12,105 nt of DNA from the NCBI GenBank assembly GCA_947372535.1, contig CANBUA010000132.1, forward strand, positions 1 to 12,105, given 5' to 3'. The stretch is from Burkholderiales bacterium (GTDB lineage Bacteria; Pseudomonadota; Gammaproteobacteria; Burkholderiales; Burkholderiaceae). Positions 6,769 to 12,105 of this stretch are shown here, in pieces; position 1 is the first letter of the stretch; each line of letters starts with the position of its first letter. The notes under the pieces are model-generated. The model saw only the letters and a program-made list of their open reading frames with translations. It was not told where the DNA came from and made no database searches. Position numbers and translations under genes: made by a program.

Positions 6769-7777
6769 GGGTCAGGCCTCCTTCCAGCCAGATCCAGCGG
6801 ACATCGTCGACCAGGCCATGCACAGGCAAAGCCCCATGCCACAGCAGCGTCAGGCCGCCCTTCATGGCGTTGATCACCACGGCGCTCAGCTTCAGGGGCA
6901 TGGGCTGAGGGGCGGCATCCACGTGCATGGACGCGTGCAGCGCGACCTGGGGCAGAAGGAAGTGCTCACGCCGGCTTTCGGTGACGTTGAGCAGGTGCAC
7001 GGCTTCACCACCCCGCAAACCCGTGATGGCCAGCGAGGGCGACGCCGAGGTGTGGAATCGGGGGTCGAAATCCAGGGGCAGCAAGGGCATGCGGGAAGCC
7101 TGCCAGGCGGCGTCATACGTGCCCGCGAACGCGGCCCGCGGCGCCCAGGATTTGTCGACACACACGAAGCCCACCGGGTCGGCCCGGTCGCCGGGCAGGC
7201 TCATGGGGCGCTCGGGGTCTTCGATGCTGGGCACCAGGACCTCCTGCGCGGCCAGGCGGCTCTTGCGGGCCACGAAGCCCCGCCCCACCGGGTTGCGCGC
7301 CTCGGCCTCGGCGTCTGCAGGATCGCTCGTTGCCGCGTCATGGCCGCCAAAAGCCTGTTCGTAGATGAGCGGCACGCGTTCAAATGGCTGCGGGCTGCTC
7401 AAGCGGGTCACGCCCAGCGTCGAACTCCACGCGCGGGGCCCGAACACCCTGGCCGTCCGGGTGACCTCACCCACCCGCATCGCGACCAGTGACTCCCGAT
7501 CGCCGGGGCGCGCGGGATAGCCATAGGCCAGCAGAGACACGTCGGTGCTCAGCCGCCCCCAGTTCGCGTCGGATTCATACAAGAGGCTCGATGCCCCCGG
7601 CTTGCCCGAGTACAGGTCCTGGTAGAGCACGTCTTGCTGAAACGGCGCCAGCCTGGCTTGATCCGCACCACCGAACTCGAAGCTGGCCTTGACCACCAGC
7701 ACCGCGTGCTCCATGCCATGCGGGTCCATGTCGACAAAGACATCGCCCTTGAATGGCGAGTGGTTGATCAACTGCAT
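6761..7777 (-). CDS. DUF2169 T6SS adaptor/chaperone
   Basis: A 338-residue protein starting MQLINHSPF. Family landmarks are FERVPLIYEQAFGG (132-145), RNPVGRGF (161-168), WAPRAAFAGTYDAAW (211-225) and LPLDFDPRF (233-241), which together identify DUF2169. Members of this family act as adaptors that load effectors onto the VgrG/PAAR spike; the Agrobacterium Tde2 system has one. It lies between the spike-accessory gene and the thiolase-fold gene, as expected if both prepare the PAAR-like tip or the nuclease for loading. The frame is open further upstream to 7903, but that part overlaps the DUF6484 gene and has no family similarity; the start at 7777 lies seven bases after the DUF6484 stop. The Shine-Dalgarno is weak, so coupling to the upstream gene is likely. 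Confidence 0.9.
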   Translation of the reverse strand: MQLINHSPFKGDVFVDMDPHGMEHAVLVVKASFEFGGADQARLAPFQQDVLYQDLYSGKPGASSLLYESDANWGRLSTDVSLLAYGYPARPGDRESLVAMRVGEVTRTARVFGPRAWSSTLGVTRLSSPQPFERVPLIYEQAFGGHDAATSDPADAEAEARNPVGRGFVARKSRLAAQEVLVPSIEDPERPMSLPGDRADPVGFVCVDKSWAPRAAFAGTYDAAWQASRMPLLPLDFDPRFHTSASPSLAITGLRGGEAVHLLNVTESRREHFLLPQVALHASMHVDAAPQPMPLKLSAVVINAMKGGLTLLWHGALPVHGLVDDVRWIWLEGGLTHG

Positions 7778-7784
7778 GCCGCGT

Positions 7785-8255
7785 TCAGTTGATGTCGACC
7801 GTGGCACCCCGAATGCGGTGCGAACCCTGGGCGCGCGACAGGATCTCTCGACCCACGATGACCACCTTGCCATCGCGGCGCAGCGTGATCCGCGCGTCGC
7901 CACATTCCATCGTCAGCTCTTCCTGGGCCCGCAGGCACAACTGCCGGAAGCCTTCCCAATCGGTCACGTGCTGCTGAACCTCGTCCAGCGAGTGGCGGAT
8001 GATGCCGGTGAGCAATGGCTGGCGCATGTCCAGGTCGGCGAACACGATCAGGACCTCGACCTCGGCCCAGCAGCGGGACAAGCGCTCGCCATCCGATGCG
8101 GCCAGGGCCAGGCGTGCGGCCAGGGGGCCATGCGGATTGCCGGGAAAATCGACCAGAGGGACGCCTTCCGGCGTCACCGACACCACCTTGCCCACGCGCG
8201 CGCCGAGGGGCGAGGTGGTGACGGGCGGGCTCAGTTTGAATGCCTGCTGGCTCAT
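7785..8255 (-). CDS. DUF6484 VgrG-accessory protein
   Basis: A 156-residue protein. Residues about 20-45 (GKVVSVTPEGVPLVDFPGNP) are the DUF6484 signature, a small beta-barrel-like domain found next to VgrG. The C-terminus (residues 123-156, ITLRRDGKVVIVGREILS...GATVDIN) resembles the short beta-strand tails of VgrG/gp45-like spike proteins. The likely role is a structural or adaptor piece of the spike complex; no biochemical activity is known to me. The start was set at the ATG at 8255, two bases after the vgrG stop, with AGGGG eight bases upstream; a TTG at 8261 overlapping the vgrG stop is a possible alternative that adds two residues. Confidence 0.82.
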   Translation of the reverse strand: MSQQAFKLSPPVTTSPLGARVGKVVSVTPEGVPLVDFPGNPHGPLAARLALAASDGERLSRCWAEVEVLIVFADLDMRQPLLTGIIRHSLDEVQQHVTDWEGFRQLCLRAQEELTMECGDARITLRRDGKVVIVGREILSRAQGSHRIRGATVDIN

Positions 8256-8257
8256 GA

Positions 8258-10495
8258 TCAATTCCCCTTGATGCTGCTGCCCTTGAGCAGGATGTCACCG
8301 GACGCCTTGACGTTGACCTTGCCGGAGGCCTTGGTGCTGATGTCCTTGCCGTCCAGCAAGATGCTGCCGTCCTTGCTCAAGACCAGCTTGGCCGAGCCCA
8401 CCGTGATGACCAGTTCGTCTTCGGCGGTGATGTCGATCTTCTTGGCCTTGAACACATGCTCGCCCTTGACCGTCTGGGTGGACTGACCTTCGACGCTGAG
8501 CGTGCGATCACTGCCCACGGAAATGGTTTGGGCACCCCCGACGGTCTGGGTGTGGCTGCCCCCCACCGTGAGGCTTTTGCCGGCGCCCACGAGCTCTGAG
8601 CTCTGGCCCCCGACCTCCACCAGCTTGGCGGCCCCCACCGTGGTGTTGTGGGCCGCCCCGACCGTGACCTGATAGAGGCCCCCGATGGTGAGCTCCTTGG
8701 CCACCCCGACCGTTTCAGCCGAATTGAGGCCCACGGTTTCGCTCTTGGTCCTGTTGACGGTCAGCATCATGCTGCCCACGATGGTTTCCGTGTGGTCGTT
8801 GCCGATCACGATGACCTGGTTGTGACCGACCTTTTCCTGCCGGTCCACACCGATCGTGATCATCTCGTTGTTGTCCACCGTCTCGGTCCGGTCATGCTTG
8901 ACATGCACCGTCTCGTCGTGGTCGATGGTCTTGGTCCGGTCATGCCCCACCCAATGGGTCTCGTCGTTCTCGACCTCGATGTCCTGGTTCTTCTCGGCGT
9001 GGATCCACAGCTGTTCGCTGCCCTTCTTGTCCTCGAAGCGGATGGCGTTGGCGTTGCCATAGGCCCCGCCCTTGCTCGATCGCGTGAGGATGCCGCTTTG
9101 CGTCGCGTTGGCCGGCAGCTCCCACGGCGGCATCTGCTCGGCGTTGTACACGCGGCCGGTGATCAGGGGCTGATCCGGATCGCCTTCGAGGAAGCTGACC
9201 ACCACCTCCTGGCCGATGCGCGGCGTGTGGATCATGCCGAAGTTCTTGCCCGCCCAGGGGTGAGACACGCGCACCCAGCAGGAGAACTTGTCGTACTTCT
9301 CACCGGGGCGTTCCCAGTGGAACTGCACCTTCACGCGGCCGTACTTGTCGGTGTAGATTTCTTCGCCATCCGGGCCGACCACCACCGCCGTCTGCGGCCC
9401 TTGCACAAAGGGCTTGGGCGTGAGGCGCGGCGGGCGGAACTGCTGGGCTGCCGGGATGGCATTGAAATCCACCTTGAACTGAGTCTCGCTGGCGCCGGCC
9501 TGATCAAACAGGCGGATGGTGGCCTGCATGCCGACGCGCGTGATCAGGTAGCGGCCCTTCTGGTCGTCCAGCGGGTGGCGGGTCAGGTCGAACAGGCGGC
9601 CAGACTCGAAGTGCTCGACGTTGGTCACACCCTGAAAGCGCTTGTAGGCGGTTTGGGCACCATCGAGCAGGTCGTCGGCCAGCTGCTTGCCGTCAGTCTT
9701 GTCGGTGTAGTCACCCTGAAAGTCGAAGCGCTCGGCGCCGGCTTGCGGGTGTTGCCGGCTGACCTTGGCCTCGGTCAGCAGCGAGGTGGAAGGCGCCATG
9801 AAGTCGTAGCTGGTCAGCACCACCTTCTCGGTCTGGATCTCTTCTTCAGAGACCCAACTGGCGATGTGGGGCTCGTTGTGCCGCGGCTGGGCGATGTCGT
9901 CTTCCAGATAGGGCAGCTTGGCATCGTGGACGATGGGGTTGTGCGCGCTGGAGGCGTCCATCAGCACCAGGGTGTGCTTGTCTTGCTCGTGCTTGACCCA
10001 CCAGTAAATGCCTTCGTGCTCCAGCAGCCGGGTGATGAACTGGAAATCGGTTTCGCGGTATTGAACGCAGTAGTCCCACTTGCGGTAGCTGCGCATCAGA
10101 TTGAACTGCAGCTTGGCCACGGCGGCGTGATCGTTGCACACCTTCTTGACGATGTCGGGCACCGACTTGGCCTGGAAGATGCGGCAATTGGCGGTGCGGG
10201 TCAGGAACCAGGTCCACGGGCGCACCTCCACCAGGAAGGTGTTGAGCCGCCCGTTCTTGACGCAGTGGCTGAAGCGCACCACGTGACCGTGCACGAAGCG
10301 CTTGTTGCCCTCGGCATCCACCAGGGTCACGCCCACGGCCTTGCCCAGCAGATCGGCCGCCTTGAAGGTGGTCTGGGGGCTGTACAGCTGCAGCTGCATG
10401 ACGCCAATCTCGCTCAAGCCCTCTTGCAGGGTCAGCGATTCGACAAGCACCGTGCCTGCAGGGTGGCCGCAATCGAAGGTGATGGAAGCTGGCAT
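8258..10495 (-). CDS. vgrG: T6SS spike protein VgrG (TssI)
   Basis: A 745-residue trimeric spike protein that sits on the Hcp tube and punctures the target cell. Residues 1 to about 360 are the gp27-like base, with the family motif FQFITRLLEHEGIYWW at 151-166. Residues about 374-451 are the gp5 OB-fold, including YTDKYGRVKVQFHW (381-394), WVRVSHPWAGKNFGM (407-421) and GDPDQPLITGRVYN (438-451). Residues about 505-680 form the beta-helix needle with VGxxxxxT-type octads. The end (about 681-745) is a DUF2345-like beta tail, SKDGSILLDGKDI and GDILLKGSSIKGN, without an added enzymatic domain, so cargo must bind non-covalently. The length is normal for VgrG. It begins 59 bases after the cyclase gene and leads the tight operon that follows. 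The start is backed by CAAGG before the ATG. Confidence 0.97.
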   Translation of the reverse strand: MPASITFDCGHPAGTVLVESLTLQEGLSEIGVMQLQLYSPQTTFKAADLLGKAVGVTLVDAEGNKRFVHGHVVRFSHCVKNGRLNTFLVEVRPWTWFLTRTANCRIFQAKSVPDIVKKVCNDHAAVAKLQFNLMRSYRKWDYCVQYRETDFQFITRLLEHEGIYWWVKHEQDKHTLVLMDASSAHNPIVHDAKLPYLEDDIAQPRHNEPHIASWVSEEEIQTEKVVLTSYDFMAPSTSLLTEAKVSRQHPQAGAERFDFQGDYTDKTDGKQLADDLLDGAQTAYKRFQGVTNVEHFESGRLFDLTRHPLDDQKGRYLITRVGMQATIRLFDQAGASETQFKVDFNAIPAAQQFRPPRLTPKPFVQGPQTAVVVGPDGEEIYTDKYGRVKVQFHWERPGEKYDKFSCWVRVSHPWAGKNFGMIHTPRIGQEVVVSFLEGDPDQPLITGRVYNAEQMPPWELPANATQSGILTRSSKGGAYGNANAIRFEDKKGSEQLWIHAEKNQDIEVENDETHWVGHDRTKTIDHDETVHVKHDRTETVDNNEMITIGVDRQEKVGHNQVIVIGNDHTETIVGSMMLTVNRTKSETVGLNSAETVGVAKELTIGGLYQVTVGAAHNTTVGAAKLVEVGGQSSELVGAGKSLTVGGSHTQTVGGAQTISVGSDRTLSVEGQSTQTVKGEHVFKAKKIDITAEDELVITVGSAKLVLSKDGSILLDGKDISTKASGKVNVKASGDILLKGSSIKGN
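8264..8268 (-). promoter_or_regulatory. Ribosome binding site of the DUF6484 gene, inside the vgrG 3' end
   Basis: Minus-strand AGGGG lies eight bases before the ATG at 8255 and inside the last codons of vgrG. It favours that ATG over the TTG at 8261 and points to coupled translation. Confidence 0.6.
8456..8983 (-). repeat. VgrG beta-helix octad repeats (coding)
   Basis: VgrG residues about 505-680 contain many tandem units of the type VGxxxxxT or VGGxxxxxVG (for example VGHDRTKT, VGLNSAET, VGGSHTQT). Each unit is one strand of the triangular beta-helix needle. It is a protein-level repeat; the DNA copies have diverged. Confidence 0.75.
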
Positions 10496-10535
10496 AGCCT
10501 TGGAGTGGAATCCAGCCCACCCGGTTTAGGAAGGG

Positions 10536-10557
10536 ACGAAAGTCATGCGCACGCTCA
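10536..10557 (-). repeat. Right copy of the direct repeat bracketing the vgrG module
   Basis: Plus-strand ACGAAAGTCATGCG at 10536-10549 equals the copy at 1727-1740. It lies five bases after the TGA (10557-10555) of the cyclase gene, in the 59-base gap before vgrG. No promoter consensus that I trust is visible in that gap. Confidence 0.5.
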
Positions 10558-11667
10558 CACCACGTAATTGCCCTGGGTCGTCACGCTGATGCCCAGTTCA
10601 CCCTGCCAACCCGGGTTCAGGCTGAGCACATGCTTGCCCCTCAATAGGACGCCGACCAGCTCGCGGAAATCGCTGACGTTGGCGACGTGGGCCTGCATCT
10701 GGCCAGGGATGAAAGCCACGGCTGGGAAGTCGATGTCACGGACGTTGGGACGCCCCGCTTCATCGCTGTGGTGCACCACATCGCCGCCCCGGTAACCCGC
10801 GCCCTGCACCATTTGGTTCAAATGGTTCTTGATGGCCAGGATGCGGGGGGTCAGGTTGCCCTGGTGCTCATCCTCATGCACCTTGAACTGGCTCATGGGC
10901 ACGTGATGGCGGTCGCTGCCCGGCACCATGCGCCGGTCGGCCAGACCGCCCGTCTCCTTAAAGGATTTGATCTTGGGGAAAACGGCCCACAAGTCATAGT
11001 CACCTGTGGTGGCGGCTCGGTAGGTGCGTCGCACATCGTCCGGGCAGGCGGCGTCCACGATGGCCATGACCGGAGGAAAGCCGGCTGCGGGCACGGGCAA
11101 GTCAGCAACCCCCCGCCTGGGGACCTCGCCCGGACCATACAACACTGCCCACAGGATCTTGCCATCGGCGCCTGGCGCATTCATGGTGCGGCGAAGTACG
11201 AACTTCGTCGGGAGGGTCGCGGCGACACCCACCGCCGTGTAGTGCATCTCGTTGACGGAGCCCACTCTTTCATGGGCGGCGTTCTCTCGCACTCGGGCGA
11301 TGCGACCGAGGCCGCCTGGGAGTGGGTCTTCGAGGTCCCGACGCCGCTCGTCGGTGATGAACAGGGGTGTTTCGCTGCAGCCATGCTGCAGCGCGTTTCG
11401 CACCGCAAGCCCCTGCTCCGCCTGATTGCCACCCTTGCCGAGGCGTGGGTCGCTCAACACGAAGCCCGCCATCGGGCCCCAGTTGCAGCTCTTGGCTTTG
11501 TTGTGAAAGCCCTTGCTGGCATAGTCTTCCAGCAGCAGCCCGGTCGCCCAGCGGCCCACGGCCCGCACCACGATCACGCAGTCCTGGGCGTTGGCCACCT
11601 GCTGAAAGGCATGGCCATGCGACATGGGCATGCCTGTTCTGATGACGGCCTCATTGCCTCGGATCAT
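10555..11667 (-). CDS. ExoY/edema-factor-like class II nucleotidyl cyclase toxin, T6SS effector candidate
   Basis: A 370-residue protein, close to the length of ExoY (378 residues). Three segments match the catalytic core of Bacillus edema factor, Bordetella CyaA and Pseudomonas ExoY: (1) R35...K52-GFHNKA-K59-SCNWGPMAGF, with the same 17- and 7-residue spacings as CyaA R41, K58 and K65, which bind the nucleotide phosphates; (2) GDYDLW at 222-227, with D223 and D225 at the places of the metal-binding CyaA D188/D190; (3) GGDVVHHSDEAGRP at 294-307, with H300 at the place of CyaA H298 and ExoY H291. ExoY-like GGLxxRR (240-246) and GNLTPR (270-275) also occur. R306 replaces the usual Asn of segment 3. 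The predicted reaction is NTP to cyclic NMP plus pyrophosphate, in a target cell, probably after activation by a host cofactor. No signal peptide, PAAR or Rhs is present. The start has AGGGG six bases upstream. It directly precedes vgrG; delivery by the T6SS is inferred from position. Confidence 0.88.
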   Translation of the reverse strand: MIRGNEAVIRTGMPMSHGHAFQQVANAQDCVIVVRAVGRWATGLLLEDYASKGFHNKAKSCNWGPMAGFVLSDPRLGKGGNQAEQGLAVRNALQHGCSETPLFITDERRRDLEDPLPGGLGRIARVRENAAHERVGSVNEMHYTAVGVAATLPTKFVLRRTMNAPGADGKILWAVLYGPGEVPRRGVADLPVPAAGFPPVMAIVDAACPDDVRRTYRAATTGDYDLWAVFPKIKSFKETGGLADRRMVPGSDRHHVPMSQFKVHEDEHQGNLTPRILAIKNHLNQMVQGAGYRGGDVVHHSDEAGRPNVRDIDFPAVAFIPGQMQAHVANVSDFRELVGVLLRGKHVLSLNPGWQGELGISVTTQGNYVV

Positions 11668-11673
11668 GTGTTT

Positions 11674-11678
11674 CCCCT
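11674..11678 (-). promoter_or_regulatory. Ribosome binding site of the cyclase-like gene
   Basis: Minus-strand AGGGG six bases before the ATG at 11667, in the 48-base gap after the methyltransferase gene. It supports this ATG over the in-frame Met codons at residues 13 and 15. Confidence 0.55.
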
Positions 11679-11715
11679 GGTTTCATTTCGATGGGTTTGG
11701 ATTCGGCGCACGACA

Positions 11716-12105
11716 TCAACGCGGCTTCATGGCGCTCACCAGCCAGCCCAGCACGGGCTTGCCCGCCTCGGTGCGCAGCACCACCTGCTCCACTTTGGCC
11801 GGCAGGGCAAAGCCGGCCTGGGCCAGGGTCTGCTCCACGTGGCGCTTATGGTGAGCATAGCGGCCGTTGGGCTGCAGCAGGTGATCTTTCGGATCGTGCA
11901 GGGTGAGGGCCTCGACCGTGTAGATCAACCACCCACCCGGCCGCAAAGCGGCGTAACTGGCCGCCGTGGCTTCGCCCAACGCGCCGAAGTAGCACAGGGT
12001 GTCGGCCGAGATGATGACGTCGAAGGCATCGGGTTGGGTGCCCAGGTAGTAGACCAGCTCGGCCTTGTGCAGCACGTCGTAGCAGCGGCGCGGGCGCGCC
12101 TGCTT
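11716..12105 (-). CDS. TPR-type SAM-dependent methyltransferase, C-terminal part
   Basis: The frame is open from the right edge to the TGA at 11718-11716, giving the last 129 residues. The visible part carries the second half of a class I Rossmann methyltransferase: CYDVLHKAELVYYLG, then FDVIISADTLCYFG (motif IV region) and LRPGGWLIYTVE (motif VI region), then a C-terminal RHVEQTLAQAGF helix and a TEAGKPVLGWLVSAMKP strand. The YD.L..AEL..YL and ADTLCYFG wording is typical of predicted methyltransferases that carry N-terminal TPR repeats (COG4976 type); those repeats and the SAM-binding glycine loop would lie outside the window. The substrate is unknown. It is 48 bases upstream of the cyclase gene in the same direction and may be co-transcribed, but a link to secretion is not shown. 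Confidence 0.82.
   Translation of the reverse strand, partial: KQARPRRCYDVLHKAELVYYLGTQPDAFDVIISADTLCYFGALGEATAASYAALRPGGWLIYTVEALTLHDPKDHLLQPNGRYAHHKRHVEQTLAQAGFALPAKVEQVVLRTEAGKPVLGWLVSAMKPR

Noticed and set aside
7778..7903. A 42-codon N-terminal extension of the DUF2169 gene
   Set aside because: It overlaps the DUF6484 gene and lacks similarity; family members begin with M(Q/E)LIN-type sequence as found at 7777.
8456..8983. Regular short repeats that could suggest a CRISPR or tandem DNA repeat
   Set aside because: They are in-frame VGxxxxxT codons of the VgrG beta-helix; units are degenerate at DNA level and have no spacers.
8648..10567. A 639-codon open frame on the plus strand opposite vgrG
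   Set aside because: It is exactly antisense to a certain vgrG, its product is Val/Leu/His-rich with no family pattern, and such frames are expected in high-GC DNA.

Overview
The window is a compact, high-GC stretch (protein-dense, about 65-77% GC in most parts by eye) in which every supportable gene is on the minus strand. Gene content and codon use suggest a betaproteobacterium of the order Burkholderiales; this is an inference from style and synteny, as no taxonomic marker is present. The region is a type VI secretion system (T6SS) VgrG/effector island ending in the T6SS regulatory gene tagH.

Reading in the direction of transcription (from high to low coordinates): the 3' part of a TPR-type SAM methyltransferase (12105-11716); a 370-residue protein that I read as an ExoY/edema factor/CyaA-class nucleotidyl cyclase toxin (11667-10555); the T6SS spike VgrG (10495-8258); a DUF6484 spike-accessory protein (8255-7785); a DUF2169 adaptor (7777-6761); a catalytically degenerate beta-ketoacyl-synthase/thiolase-fold protein (6768-5677); a DUF4150 PAAR-like spike tip (5666-5124); an AHH-type HNH/Endo VII nuclease effector (5098-4409); two divergent Imm11 (DUF1629) immunity paralogues (4398-3817 and 3813-3133); a TIGR02270-like helical-repeat T6SS protein (3115-1745); and the N-terminal 545 residues of the FHA protein TagH (1637 to the left edge).

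From vgrG to the TIGR02270-like gene the spacing is tight (8-base overlap to 25-base gap), so this looks like one transcript that builds a loaded spike: VgrG, PAAR-like tip, DUF2169 and thiolase-fold chaperones, a separate nuclease cargo, and immunity proteins. The order resembles, from memory, the Pseudomonas aeruginosa vgrG1b-tse7 locus, but here the PAAR-like tip and the nuclease are separate proteins.

The strongest novelty candidate is the ExoY-like cyclase directly upstream of vgrG. It keeps the R/K/K nucleotide-binding segment, the DxD metal site and the HHSDEAG segment of class II cyclases, but the conserved Asn six residues after the catalytic His is Arg. It has no recognisable immunity partner. 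A direct repeat of 14 identical bases (about 20 of 22 when extended) lies just after the stop codons of the cyclase gene and of the TIGR02270-like gene, so it brackets the whole vgrG-effector module.
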